Positions 18,977 through 26,951 of a stretch of DNA of 64,000 nt are shown piece after piece (position 1 is the first letter of the stretch; each line of letters begins with the position of its first letter). This DNA is from Neobacillus cucumis. GTDB taxonomy: Bacteria; Bacillota; Bacilli; Bacillales; Cytobacillaceae. The notes under the pieces are model-generated. The model was not told the origin of the DNA, ran no database searches, and saw only the letters and a program-made list of their open reading frames with translations. Location of the stretch: the NCBI RefSeq assembly GCF_002860255.1, contig NZ_PGVE01000052.1, positions 94,424 to 158,423 of the forward strand, given 5' to 3'. A program made the position numbers and the translations under genes.

Positions 18977-20575
18977 ATGAGTTTTGAAATAAAAAATGCC
19001 ATTCAAAATGGCAAAACAGTGCTTGGTATTGAGCTTGGTTCAACACGGATAAAAGCTGTCCTTATTGGAGAAGACCATGTGCCGATCGCATCTGGCAGCC
19101 ATGACTGGGAAAATAGCTATGTGAACAATATTTGGACGTATAGCGAAGAGAATATATGGAGGGGTTTACAGGATTGCTATCAAAAGATGGCGACTGATGT
19201 GAAACAGCAATATGGAGTATCTATAAAAACAGTAGGCGCGATCGGTTTTAGCGGGATGATGCATGGCTATATGGCTTTCGATAAGGATGGAGAGCTTCTC
19301 GTCTCTTTTCGCACCTGGCGTAACAATATCACTGAACAGGCTTCAAAAGCTCTGACAGAACTGTTTAATTATCAAATTCCACAAAGATGGAGTATTGCTC
19401 ATCTCTATCAAGCAATCTTAAATCATGAAGAGCATATTGCAAACATTAGCTTCCAGACTACCCTGGCTGGTTATATTCATTGGAAACTGACCGGACAGAA
19501 GGTACTGGGAGTTGGGGAAGCATCTGGTGTTTTTCCGATTGATTTAAATACAAGGAACTATAATCAAACCATGATTGATCAATTCAATGAATTGATTGAG
19601 CCTAATCATCTGCCATGGAAACTGGAAGATATTTTACCAAAGATATTGCTGGCGGGAGAAAACGCAGGCGTGCTGACAGAAGCAGGGGCGAAGCTATTGG
19701 ATGTTACCGGAGAGCTTGAGGACGGTATTCCGCTTTGTCCGCCGGAAGGTGATGCAGGTACCGGAATGGTCGCTACAAACAGCGTTGCGAAGCGTACGGG
19801 TAATGTTTCGGCGGGAACTTCTGTATTTGCCATGGTGGTCCTAGAGAAAGAACTCTCCAAAGTATATCCCGAGATCGACCTCGTGACTACCCCTACTGGA
19901 AATCTGGTAGCAATGGCCCATTCCAACAACTGTTCTTCAGACCTGAATGCATGGGTAGGCTTGTTTGACGAATTTGCAAAAGCAATGGGTATGGATGTTG
20001 ATATAAATAGGTTGTATGGAACTCTGTACAACTTGGCCCTTCAAGGAGATTCCGATTGCGGCGGCTTACTCGCATATGGTTATCTGTCCGGTGAACACAT
20101 TACTCACTTCGAAGAAGGACGTCCATTGTTTGTCCGTTCCTCCGATAGCAATTTCAACCTGGCTAATTTCATGCGTGTCCATTTATTTACGGCATTGGGC
20201 GCGCTCAAATTGGGTATGGATATTCTTCTCAATCAAGAAGAAGTGAAATTGGATGAAATCCTTGGTCACGGCGGTTTATTTAAAACCAAAGGTGTGGGAC
20301 AGAGAATCATGTCCGCTGCTCTCCATGTTCCAGTTTCCGTTATGGAAACAGCAGGAGAAGGCGGAGCCTGGGGGATTGCCTTACTTGCAGCTTATATGAT
20401 AAACAAAGTGAATCATGAAACATTGGAAGAGTATTTAAGCCAGAAAGTTTTTGCAGAAAAAGCAGGTATGACGATGTCACCTGATCCCGAGGACGTCGAG
20501 GGCTTTAAGCAATTTATGAAACGTTACACCATTGGACTTGCCATTGAAAGAGCGGCAATAGACTATCTTAAATAG
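18977..20575 (+). CDS. FGGY kinase of the clostridial-type L-ribulokinase (AraK-like) group
   Basis: This 532-aa FGGY protein resembles the kinase found beside arabinose genes in Clostridia rather than B. subtilis AraB. Diagnostic blocks are [76 protein letters not shown] and [17 protein letters not shown]. The likely reaction is ATP-dependent phosphorylation of L-ribulose or a similar ketose. The ATG at 18977 follows GGAGGAAAG; the in-frame alternative at 18962 overlaps the ribosome site. No arabinose isomerase or epimerase gene follows; instead a terminator and an intron fragment do, so it may be the survivor of a lost araKDA set. The 174 bp upstream hold no gene. Confidence 0.85.
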   Translation: MSFEIKNAIQNGKTVLGIELGSTRIKAVLIGEDHVPIASGSHDWENSYVNNIWTYSEENIWRGLQDCYQKMATDVKQQYGVSIKTVGAIGFSGMMHGYMAFDKDGELLVSFRTWRNNITEQASKALTELFNYQIPQRWSIAHLYQAILNHEEHIANISFQTTLAGYIHWKLTGQKVLGVGEASGVFPIDLNTRNYNQTMIDQFNELIEPNHLPWKLEDILPKILLAGENAGVLTEAGAKLLDVTGELEDGIPLCPPEGDAGTGMVATNSVAKRTGNVSAGTSVFAMVVLEKELSKVYPEIDLVTTPTGNLVAMAHSNNCSSDLNAWVGLFDEFAKAMGMDVDINRLYGTLYNLALQGDSDCGGLLAYGYLSGEHITHFEEGRPLFVRSSDSNFNLANFMRVHLFTALGALKLGMDILLNQEEVKLDEILGHGGLFKTKGVGQRIMSAALHVPVSVMETAGEGGAWGIALLAAYMINKVNHETLEEYLSQKVFAEKAGMTMSPDPEDVEGFKQFMKRYTIGLAIERAAIDYLK

Positions 20576-20605
20576 AAGCAAGGGGACGGTTCTCTTGCTT
20601 CTTTT
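20575..20605 (+). terminator. Terminator directly abutting the intron 5' end
   Basis: GAAGCAAG (20575-20582) pairs with CTTGCTTC (20594-20601), followed by TTTT and then immediately by GTGCG of the intron. The stem starts within the stop codon of the kinase gene. Confidence 0.85.
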
Positions 20606-21110
20606 GTGCGCTTGGCAGCGCACTGAACTTAAGGGTGAAAGTCCCTAACACACCGTAGGTGTGGCGGAAGTGTATAGCTGACAAGCAATGCTTGGCCGTG
20701 AGGTATCGTGCGGAGGGCTTGAAGGCAAAACTCGGAACAGGCGACTAAAACTAAACCATGTTGTTGGCTGGCGGAAACGGATTACCCTTCAAAAGAAGGG
20801 GACTTCAAATACCACAATTATTGCTGTTAGTTATGAGGACTGGGTTCGAGGGAAAGTTCAGTGACGTGACCCAAGGAGACCTCATCGTGTCCTTCTAGCG
20901 GTAAACCCTAAACAAGCTCGTGTTGGGGAAGTTAGGATTATGGATGGTGAGGAGTCAGAGCAGGGGATAGTAGTGAATAAACTCACCGGAAAAGTCGCAA
21001 AGATGAGTGACTCAATATCTATTATTGAGAGGAGCTTTTACCCAAAAAGAAGAAACTCTGTGTTAAGCCCGTCTGTCCATGAGAAGAAAAGTTTATTAAT
21101 TTAGGAAACG
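20606..21110 (+). mobile_element. Group II intron, 5' fragment
   Basis: The sequence opens with the conserved group II 5' end GTGCG and continues with intron domain-I-like text: AACTTAAGGGTGAAAGTCCC, GTATCGTGCGGAGGGCTTGAAGG (read in parts), and AGGAGTCAGAGCAGGGGATAGTAGTG around 20951, which marks the usual start zone of the intron-encoded reverse transcriptase. No reverse transcriptase domains and no domain V (GAGCCG ... GAAA ... CGGTTC) follow, so the 3' part is gone. Insertion right after the T-tract of a terminator is what bacterial class C introns do. The 3' edge is approximate; the segment 21105-21164 is unassigned. Confidence 0.75.
20940..21104 (+). pseudogene. N-terminal stub of the intron-encoded reverse transcriptase
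   Basis: A 54-codon frame begins with MDGEESEQGIVVNKL, passes through SIIERSFYPKRRNSV and ends at a stop after HEKKSLLI. It sits where group II intron proteins start, in domain IV, and resembles their unconserved N-terminus. The reverse transcriptase, maturase and endonuclease domains are absent. It is an inference that this is the truncated intron protein; a chance frame is the alternative. Confidence 0.5.
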
Positions 21111-21164
21111 TCATGTACCAAACAGGAGCCGGTGGTTACTTTCTAACTATCGGAAAATTCATAG

Positions 21165-21578
21165 TTCTTTAGAGGCTCCGGTTTGCTTGCGAATGGGAAT
21201 GAGTATTTTTTATTTATTGATCTACATAAGGAAGAGGATGTAAAGGAAAGTATTAATTATAAAGATAAATTTATTAATCCAGGTGAATTTCAATGGCAAT
21301 CAGTAAACAATACCACTCAACAGTCCGAAAGAGGGAAGAATATAATATTTAATAAACAACGAGGTGTTAATCTTCATTTGTTTATTAGAAAGTATAGAGA
21401 AATTGATGGAAAAACGGAGCCTTATATTTATATAGGGAAAGGAAATTCCATATTTTTCGAAAGAGATAAGCCGATTACAGTCAGAATGGAATTAGAAAAT
21501 GAAGTTCCGGCTAGTCTTTATACAGAGATTACGAAAAAAAGTCTTCTCAGTTTGAGAAGACTTTTTTTCATTAATTAA
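21165..21578 (+). pseudogene. C-terminal stub of a DUF3427 (helicase-associated) protein
   Basis: The frame contains NGNEYFLFIDLHKEEDVKES, FQWQSVNNTTQQSERGKNII, HLFIRKYREIDGKTEPYIYI and ELENEVPASLYTEI, which I recognise as the end of the DUF3427 domain. In full proteins this domain follows a PLD-like nuclease and a DEAD/DEAH helicase of about 900 residues in total. Those parts are missing: the frame opens only at 21165, right after intron-derived sequence. At the 3' end it reads through a terminator, so the stop has also drifted. The first possible start is a TTG at 21183 without a ribosome site. Expression is unlikely. Neighbouring a Nudix gene, it may be the rest of a nucleic-acid-processing or defence module. 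Confidence 0.75.
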
Positions 21579-21960
21579 CTGTGCAACTGCTGGAATGTCA
21601 GCTGGGGCCCATTTAAGAGAATCAAGATTTTCTCTTTTTACCCATATAAGCTTAGCGTGCTCACTTTTTGTAGGAGATCCTTCAACCACTCTACATTTGA
21701 TGGAAATTAGATTAATAATAAATGTTTCGTACTCGTGTGTATTGACATTAAATACTTCTTTGTATGTATCAATTTTACAATCTAACTCTTCGGAGATTTC
21801 TCTCTCTAATGCTGAGAAGATGTCTTCATTTGCTTCTACCTTTACCACCTGGGAACTCCCACATATTTGGAATAGACATTTCAGGCGATCTTAGTGCACA
21901 TAAGATTTCTTGGTTTTCATTTTCAATAATTGCTGCGACTACTTTTACAAGCTTTTTCAT
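21492..21960 (-). pseudogene. Nudix (MutT-like) hydrolase, frameshifted
   Basis: From the ATG at 21960, preceded by AGGAGG, the frame reads MKKLVKVVAAIIENENQEIL and then MWEFPGGKG before a stop. One base shifted, the same protein continues as KVEANEDIFSALEREISEEL, the rest of the Nudix box (GX5EX7REUXEEXGU). The join needs removal of one C from the CC at 21839-21840. Such enzymes hydrolyse oxidised or modified nucleoside triphosphates and bind Mg2+ through the box. The C-terminus runs through the bidirectional terminator, so the real stop probably lay near 21570. As given, the product is cut after about 40 residues; the indel may be real decay or a sequencing error. Confidence 0.8.
21534..21568. 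terminator. Bidirectional terminator between DUF3427 stub and Nudix gene
   Basis: GTCTTCTCA pairs perfectly with TGAGAAGAC around a 3-nt loop, flanked by seven A on the left and seven T on the right, so it works for both converging genes. Confidence 0.9.
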
Positions 21961-22214
21961 GATAGCCTCCTACAAGGGTGATCTATTAGTAAAAATCATA
22001 TCATCTTTTACTAGAAAATTCTCGTTAACGACAATTTAAGAAATTTAAAGAGGTATGGCTCTTGTTACCTGTTATTGAAAGTAGCAGTAACAACTACACT
22101 TTAAAACTAATTAACGTGTAGTTAAATTGCCAGAGCTCTAAATATTGAAGACTCAAAAAATTAATCAAACGATTAATTAAATCGTTAAAACCTATGATAC
22201 ATATGGTCCAACAA

Positions 22215-22235
22215 AACTAACCAAACGTTTAATTA
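22215..22235. promoter_or_regulatory. Orphan operator-like palindrome (copy 1)
   Basis: AACTAACCAAACGTTTAATTA has the central CG and inverted halves typical of LacI-family operators, and extends to AATTAGTT. It lies in the gene-free stretch 21961-22251, downstream of the MFS gene rather than before a promoter. An almost identical 21-mer lies at 36363-36383. The same stretch also has related TTAATC/GATTAA text at 22161-22176; nothing else is visible there. Confidence 0.4.
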
Positions 22236-22251
22236 GTTATTAACATCTAAA

Positions 22252-23478
22252 CTATAAATGGGAAGTAAGTTCTTTCTGCGACGGAAGTTTCTTATGGTAC
22301 GCCTTTGATGAAACGACACCCATGAGACTAATAGCAATCAAAATATAAGCACCCCCACCAATCAACCCCAACATACGAGGAGCAACAAAATCTAAAGCCA
22401 TCCCCGATAAAAACATAGACAAACCCAATATTGTATTTCCAACAGTCGCTAACAGTCCAAACATCGTTCCTTGATACTTCTCAGGGAGTTCATTCATTAG
22501 TACAGTATCGAAGCTGGCATTCCCAATCCCTGACACAAAAGCAGCACCACAAAATAGAACAAACGCAAAGATCACTAAATGAGTTCTGCTTAATAATACA
22601 AGAGAAGCTCCTTCTAGCATCAAACAGACTAAACCCGTAACTAAGAAATTCTTTCTAAGCCGGTTGGCAACAAAGTAGCTTAACGTTAACCCAATCCCTA
22701 ACGCTCCATAAAAAAGACCAACACCAATATCCCCCATATGATACTCCTTCACGGCGTATACACTTATGAGGACATTATCCATTCCGTTCATAAAAGCAAT
22801 TAAAATTTCACAGATTAAAAGGATTAGAACAGGAGCAGACATCAAAATAATTTTTTTAAATACAGTAAATAAAGCTTCCTTTTCAGATGCGCTATCCACC
22901 TCAACCTGTTCGTTTTCAGGGAACTTAATCGTTGAGATAATAGCGGCTGCTCCTAAGAACGAAGTGGCATTAAACCAAAATGTTACATGGGCTCCAAAAA
23001 TATAGGCCACAATTCCCCCAGAAAAGGCCCCGCCAATTAGAACGATTCCGATCAATACCTGTTCTAAGCTATTGATTTGTATGAGCTTTTCTTTGCTGAC
23101 GAGACGGGGGATGGATGACTTTCTTGCTGGGCTATAGATGGCTTCCCCAGCAGCTAAAAAGAAGGTACTTACATAAACAATCCAAAGCTCCTCCTTACTG
23201 TGAACCAATAAAAAGGACAGCGCAAATGCGATACGAATCAAATCTGTTGTTACTAGGATGATCTTTCTAGAGAACCGGTCGGCCAGCCATCCCCCCAAAG
23301 GAGCAAAAAAGATAAAGGGGATTAACCGAATAGCTAACGTCATTCCCACTGCCAAGCCTGAGCCTGTTATTTGTAACAGCATCGCTAATACAGCAACAGA
23401 ACTAAAGCGATCTCCAATTCCATTTACAACCCCCGCCAAAAACAACTTGCGATACTGTTTTTCTTCCCTTAAAACCAA
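22252..23478 (-). CDS. MFS transporter (drug/metabolite efflux type)
   Basis: A 408-aa major facilitator protein with about twelve membrane segments. The loop 2-3 motif APLGGWLADRFSRK is the MFS signature A, and SFDTVLMNELPEKYQGTMFG is typical of the MdtH/EntS-like exporters. It would pump a small compound out of the cell. The start is a TTG at 23478, preceded by AAGGTGATCAC. An ArsR-type regulator gene lies upstream on the same strand with an 81-bp gap that carries an ATCTAATTAG element also found in front of the regulator gene, so the pump is probably repressed by that regulator. Confidence 0.88.
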   Translation of the reverse strand: MVLREEKQYRKLFLAGVVNGIGDRFSSVAVLAMLLQITGSGLAVGMTLAIRLIPFIFFAPLGGWLADRFSRKIILVTTDLIRIAFALSFLLVHSKEELWIVYVSTFFLAAGEAIYSPARKSSIPRLVSKEKLIQINSLEQVLIGIVLIGGAFSGGIVAYIFGAHVTFWFNATSFLGAAAIISTIKFPENEQVEVDSASEKEALFTVFKKIILMSAPVLILLICEILIAFMNGMDNVLISVYAVKEYHMGDIGVGLFYGALGIGLTLSYFVANRLRKNFLVTGLVCLMLEGASLVLLSRTHLVIFAFVLFCGAAFVSGIGNASFDTVLMNELPEKYQGTMFGLLATVGNTILGLSMFLSGMALDFVAPRMLGLIGGGAYILIAISLMGVVSSKAYHKKLPSQKELTSHL

Positions 23479-23516
23479 GTGATCACCTTCTTTTATAAAT
23501 ATCTAATTTTATATCT

Positions 23517-23526
23517 ATCTAATTAG
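23517..23526. promoter_or_regulatory. Operator-like ATCTAATTAG in front of the MFS gene
   Basis: ATCTAATTAG lies about 40 bp before the MFS start, next to a related ATATCTAATTTTATATCT tract. The same core occurs in the regulator promoter at 24164-24175. Confidence 0.5.
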
Positions 23527-23559
23527 TTTGGTATAAAAAACGGACGCTTATTAACGCCC

Positions 23560-24138
23560 TTAACTCAACCACCATAGCTCAACAGGATTTAGCTCATATT
23601 GATTATTCTCCCGGTACATGTACTGACACATGATAAGCTCGCGGCGCAATGTGGCATAGTCCTCATGGAATTGCTTTAAATATCCATTAATTTCCCTTTC
23701 TTGGTATACTCTCCCAAATTCTAAACCCTTGGCCATGTATTCAAGTACAACCAGCTTTTTCTTTCGCTGGGCAGGGTAATTCTTGAGTTTTCCATCTTTT
23801 GTGAAGAAATTATTGATAATAGCCGTCCGTTCCTCAGCTGTAACCGACATTTCCATCCTTGCTTCACCTCCTGTTCCAACCGTTAAAATCGCTTTAGCGC
23901 TGCTCTCTAATATTTTTGCGTTAAGTGAAAAATAGATGGTGTTTTTATCGCGTTTCTCTTTGATCAATCCAACCTCTCTTAGCTTCGCTATATGGTGGGT
24001 AATGGTTGGAGGTTTAAGTCCAAGCTTTCCAGCAATCGCTTGGCCGTGCAAGGGACCCTGTTGGAGCAATGCAATAATACGAATTCGAGTCAGATCGCCT
24101 AATGCTTTATGAAATTCAACAATTTTATTCAATTGCAT
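23560..24138 (-). CDS. ArsR-type HTH regulator with DUF2087 domain
   Basis: Residues 1-90 form a winged helix of the ArsR/HTH_5 type: ALGDLTRIRIIALLQQGPLH, then GLKPPTITHHIAKLREVGLI and the wing KRDKNTIYFSL. The C-terminal half (about residues 105-190) is a DUF2087 domain with GKLKNYPAQRKKKLVVLEYM and GRVYQEREINGYLKQFHEDY ending in ELWWLS. No Cys pairs for metal sensing are seen, so the signal is unknown. It is probably an autorepressor: a palindromic operator lies 25-45 bp upstream of its start, and a copy of its core precedes the MFS gene downstream. Confidence 0.88.
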   Translation of the reverse strand: MQLNKIVEFHKALGDLTRIRIIALLQQGPLHGQAIAGKLGLKPPTITHHIAKLREVGLIKEKRDKNTIYFSLNAKILESSAKAILTVGTGGEARMEMSVTAEERTAIINNFFTKDGKLKNYPAQRKKKLVVLEYMAKGLEFGRVYQEREINGYLKQFHEDYATLRRELIMCQYMYRENNQYELNPVELWWLS

Positions 24139-24160
24139 AAAAAATACACCTACTTTAACA

Positions 24161-24181
24161 ATTATCTAATTAGATGATAAT
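24161..24181. promoter_or_regulatory. Palindromic operator of the ArsR/DUF2087 gene
   Basis: ATTATCTAATTAGATGATAA is an inverted repeat (ATTATC...GATgATAAT, one inserted base) just upstream of the regulator start; its core ATCTAATTAG recurs before the MFS gene. Confidence 0.6.
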
Positions 24182-24246
24182 TGAAGTAGGTGTAATAATC
24201 AATAAGTTTCTACGAATAAAAAAAGCGAGGTCCTCCTCGCCGAAAT

Positions 24247-24937
24247 TTATATTTTGGGAACATATTGGTCATGATGCCGCAGCCCAAGATCATCCTGTCG
24301 ACCTTTTGGCACCAAATCGAGAAACTGGTAGGTGATATTCATCATGTCAATACCACGAGCGAAGTGGAGTATGTATGGAATATATTTTCTTCTTTATCTT
24401 TGAAAAAAACACTTACACCCTCTCTATCAGTACTCATAGGATTCTGAAGTGTATAGTTGTAAAATGACTGCTTATTTTCAATTTCTTCTTCTGTAAAAGA
24501 TGCTTGAAAATCAAAATTAAAATCCATATGCCCCGCTGAATACCAAGGAAAGGTCCAACCCATTTGCTCTTTGAATGCTTCCAGCTTTTCTAAAGGGGCA
24601 CGTGAAATACAGACAAAAGTTACATCACGGTGATTTAAATGTGGAATCATCCCACTGTAGTGATCGGCCCAAAAAGAACAATGTTTGCAGCCACGATCCC
24701 AATTAGGATCAAACATAAAATGGTATACAATCAGTTGACTTCTTCCAGAAAATAAGTCTGACAGTGACATCTTCCCGCTAGGACCGTCAAAGCTGTAAGA
24801 CTTGCGGACGGCTTCCCACGGCAAATCTCGTCTCTGTTGTGTGAGTTCATCCCGTAACTTAGTGAATTCCTTTTCTTTCTGTAACAATTTTTTCTGGCCA
24901 CGATCCATTCATCCCTAGGCAGAACTTTATGTTCCAT
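24247..24937 (-). pseudogene. DUF899 (thioredoxin-like) protein with two frameshifts
   Basis: The gene starts at 24937 (MEHKVLPRDEWIVARK, GAGGTG upstream), continues one frame over as LLQKEKEFTKLRDELTQQRR through the family block FDPNWDRGCKHCSFWADHY, and finishes in a further frame as ARGIDMMNITYQFLDLVPKG and HHDQYVPKI at 24247. The first break falls in a six-T run at 24888-24893 and the second in the AA at 24362-24363; one missing base in each restores a full protein of about 229 aa. DUF899 proteins have a thioredoxin-like fold and unknown function; the Cys pair GCKHC is retained. The breaks mean either a dead gene or base-calling errors. Confidence 0.8.
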
Positions 24938-25110
24938 CGATAAAACACCTCAATATCAGTTTTCACACTTATTCTTCCAATATCTAAGGTGGCTCATCTA
25001 ACCTAAATTTAAACATTTATAAACACCGAGACTGTTTTTTAAAATTTGGTTTTTGAAAGGAAACGGATGAATAAGAATACGCTTACTATGGAGGATAGAA
25101 AGCTTACTAG

Positions 25111-25239
25111 CAGTTAGATTTGACCTTTATTCCTGCAAAAATAAATCCTGCCCCAGTAAATAAGGCTCTGGGAAATTATCATTGGAAACTGAAGGGGAAA
25201 TTTTTTAAAATAGTGTTTGATTGGGACCTCTATATCTAA
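25111..25239 (+). pseudogene. Short coding-like remnant, family unknown
   Basis: In the gene-free stretch 24938-25257 one frame reads LTFIPAKINPAPVNKALGNY followed by HWKLKGKFFKIVFDWDLYI and a stop. The composition looks like real protein, but there is no start codon with a ribosome site and only 42 codons. I do not recognise it. It may be the end of a deleted gene. Confidence 0.25.
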
Positions 25240-25257
25240 AGAAAGCGATGGTTAATC

Positions 25258-25916
25258 ATGAGAGTAATTGGCATTGATTTATCGGGACCAAGTAATCATA
25301 AAGATACAGTTTTGACCGTTTTTGAAAAGCAAGGAAACCAATTAAAGTTCGTGAAATGGATGAATAATGTTAGTGATCAGCAGATAGTAAATGAGATTCT
25401 AGAACAAAGTCAGTCAGATGAAGTTGTAGTCGGTATCGATGCACCTCTGTCCTACGAAGATGGGGGAGGGGACCGGCAAGGTGACCGTGAGCTTCGAAAG
25501 TTTATCATTGGATTAGGGATGAAGCCCGGATCTATTATGCCTCCTACTCTAAACAAAATGGTCTATTTAACACTAAGAGGGATTAAGCTTAGTAGAGAAA
25601 TCGGGAATCTTACTACTCACTATCCTGTTTCTATCGTCGAAGTTCATCCAGGAGCGGTTATGGGATCAAGACTGCAGAAGACAGATTTTGGGCTTGTATT
25701 AAGTTACAAACAAGATTTGGCAGCGCGAATAATGATGTGGGACTGGCTTAGCCAGCAAAATTTAATCGAACTTCTATTCTTAAAGAGGAACCAAGTCATT
25801 GGATTGATGCCTGTGCCGCGGCCTTAGGTGCTTGGCATTGGAAAGAACCCCTGTTAAGAACAAGCTGGCTATATCCAGCAAAGCCCCCGCTGCATCCTTA
25901 CGATTATTGTTGTTAG
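25258..25916 (+). pseudogene. DUF429 protein, frameshifted near the C-terminus
   Basis: The start MRVIGIDLSGPSNHKDTVLT and the block VVVGIDAPLSYEDGGGDRQG belong to the DUF429 family (RNase H-like fold, predicted nuclease). The frame ends early at 25827 after a non-family tail. One frame over, from about 25784, the expected C-terminus reads KEEPSHWIDACAAALGAWHW and continues to HPYDYCC with a stop at 25914-25916. One base is missing or two are extra in the stretch 25770-25785 (TTCTATTCTTAAAG). The restored protein would be about 219 aa. Function of the family is not established. Confidence 0.78.
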
Positions 25917-26043
25917 ACTTTGGAGGTTGTATGAAGATGTCTTTGTTTGTCCAAATGGACAAGGTTTCAGAATGACTGGCAGGCATTAAAATTTTTTATA
26001 TAAAGTTAATACTTTCCAATTGACTTTTTCAACTGTAAACATT

Positions 26044-26112
26044 AAAGTTACAGTATAGGTTAGAAAAAATAAGTTGGGCATTTTTAAAACCTAAACTGTA
26101 AACTTTTTTATT
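26044..26112 (+). terminator. Long hairpin with T-tail upstream of spx
   Basis: AAAGTTACAGTATAGGTT (26044-26061) pairs with AACCTAAACTGTAAACTTT (26088-26106), with one mismatch and one bulge, over a 26-nt loop, and is followed by TTTTTT. It lies in the gene-free stretch 25917-26223. A terminator or small RNA is likely. A second small inverted repeat, TTTGGTA/TACCAAA, lies at 26183-26199, close to the spx start. Confidence 0.5.
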
Positions 26113-26223
26113 ACATTTTAAGTTTAGGACAAAAAGTTTGAACCAACTCACATTTGGGTATTTATCTAAATGTCTAGGTAAGTTTGGTACCATACCAAAT
26201 ATAAGCAGGGAGTGTGTTCACAC

Positions 26224-26619
26224 ATGGTGACTCTTTATACAACACCAAGTTGTGGTTCTTGCCGGAAAGCAAAAGCTTGGCTTGAAGAACATCAAATTGA
26301 CTATATCGAAAGAAACATTTTAGCTAATGCCCTTACAGTCGATGAGGTTAAATCCATTCTTCGATTGACTGAGGAAGGCACTAGTGAAATTATTTCAACG
26401 AATTCAAAAACCTTTCAGGAATTAAATATAAATATTGAATCACTTCCGCTTAATGAATTCTATGAATTAATCATTAAGCATCCCAAAATGTTGCGCCGCC
26501 CAATTATCCTAGACGAAAAAAGATTACAGGTGGGATATAACGAGGAAGAAATTCGCAGTTTTCTGCCACGTAAGCTTCGCACATTTTTGAACACCGAATT
26601 ACAAAAAATGGCAAATTAG
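26224..26619 (+). CDS. spx: Spx-family transcriptional regulator
   Basis: The 131-aa protein matches Spx from end to end: [20 protein letters not shown] with the redox switch Cys10-Cys13, then [39 protein letters not shown] with the conserved RRPI, and LPRKLRTFL. Spx binds the RNA polymerase alpha subunit under thiol stress to switch on thioredoxin and related genes. The ATG at 26224 gives the exact family N-terminus; the GTG at 26212 adds four foreign residues. Bacillaceae often have several Spx paralogues, so this may be a secondary one. A 44-aa stress-protein gene follows after 20 bp. Confidence 0.92.
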   Translation: MVTLYTTPSCGSCRKAKAWLEEHQIDYIERNILANALTVDEVKSILRLTEEGTSEIISTNSKTFQELNINIESLPLNEFYELIIKHPKMLRRPIILDEKRLQVGYNEEEIRSFLPRKLRTFLNTELQKMAN

Positions 26620-26639
26620 TTTTTTAGGAGGAAAAAGAA

Positions 26640-26774
26640 ATGATTGAAGTATTTGTAACAGTTAATTATAAGAATAGAACTTATCATACAAATGTGATTG
26701 CAAAAAAAGAAATGACATGGGAAAAGATTAATCGGATTGCAGAAGAACAAGTTAGAAAACAATGGAATAGTTAA
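26640..26774 (+). CDS. Small BA3454-like stress-response protein
   Basis: A 44-aa protein with a perfect AGGAGG ribosome site, starting MIEVFVTVNYKNRTYHTNVI and ending EEQVRKQWNS. The pattern V.V.YK...Y.TNVI and the final QVxKQW resemble the BA3454 family of tiny Bacillus stress proteins; I am recalling this family from its sequence style, not from a search. It lies 20 bp after spx and probably shares its transcript. Molecular role unknown. Confidence 0.65.
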   Translation: MIEVFVTVNYKNRTYHTNVIAKKEMTWEKINRIAEEQVRKQWNS

Positions 26775-26845
26775 ATTTATCATTGCCTAATAAAAAATAG
26801 GATGTTTATATAGGTTTAAGTGATCTTAGAGCTTTTATCAAGTGC

Positions 26846-26874
26846 TTGACAAGGTAATCTGTAATGTTTAGTAT
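26846..26874 (+). promoter_or_regulatory. SigA promoter of the rrf2 gene
   Basis: TTGACA (26846-26851), 17-bp spacer, TAGTAT (26869-26874). A near-ideal housekeeping promoter about 78 bp upstream of the Rrf2 start. Confidence 0.75.
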
Positions 26875-26879
26875 TACAG
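26859..26879. promoter_or_regulatory. Operator overlapping the -10 box
   Basis: CTGTAATGTTTAGTATTACAG is an inverted repeat with perfect 7-bp arms. It covers the -10 box and transcription start, the classic place for autorepression by the Rrf2 protein encoded downstream. Confidence 0.65.
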
Positions 26880-26951
26880 TGCATTGGTAAATACTAATAA
26901 GGCTGCTGTATAAGGTGATTAGCAGGCTTTTATTTCTTAGGAGGGCAGGCC

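Noticed and set aside
19606..20031. 141-codon minus-strand frame opposite the AraK-like kinase
   Set aside because: Antisense shadow; the kinase motifs on the plus strand are unambiguous.
21119..21185. Group II intron domain V at the junction
   Set aside because: The GGAGCC/GGCTCC pairing exists but the loop is about 45 nt, with no GAAA tetraloop or catalytic AGC triad, so it is not domain V.
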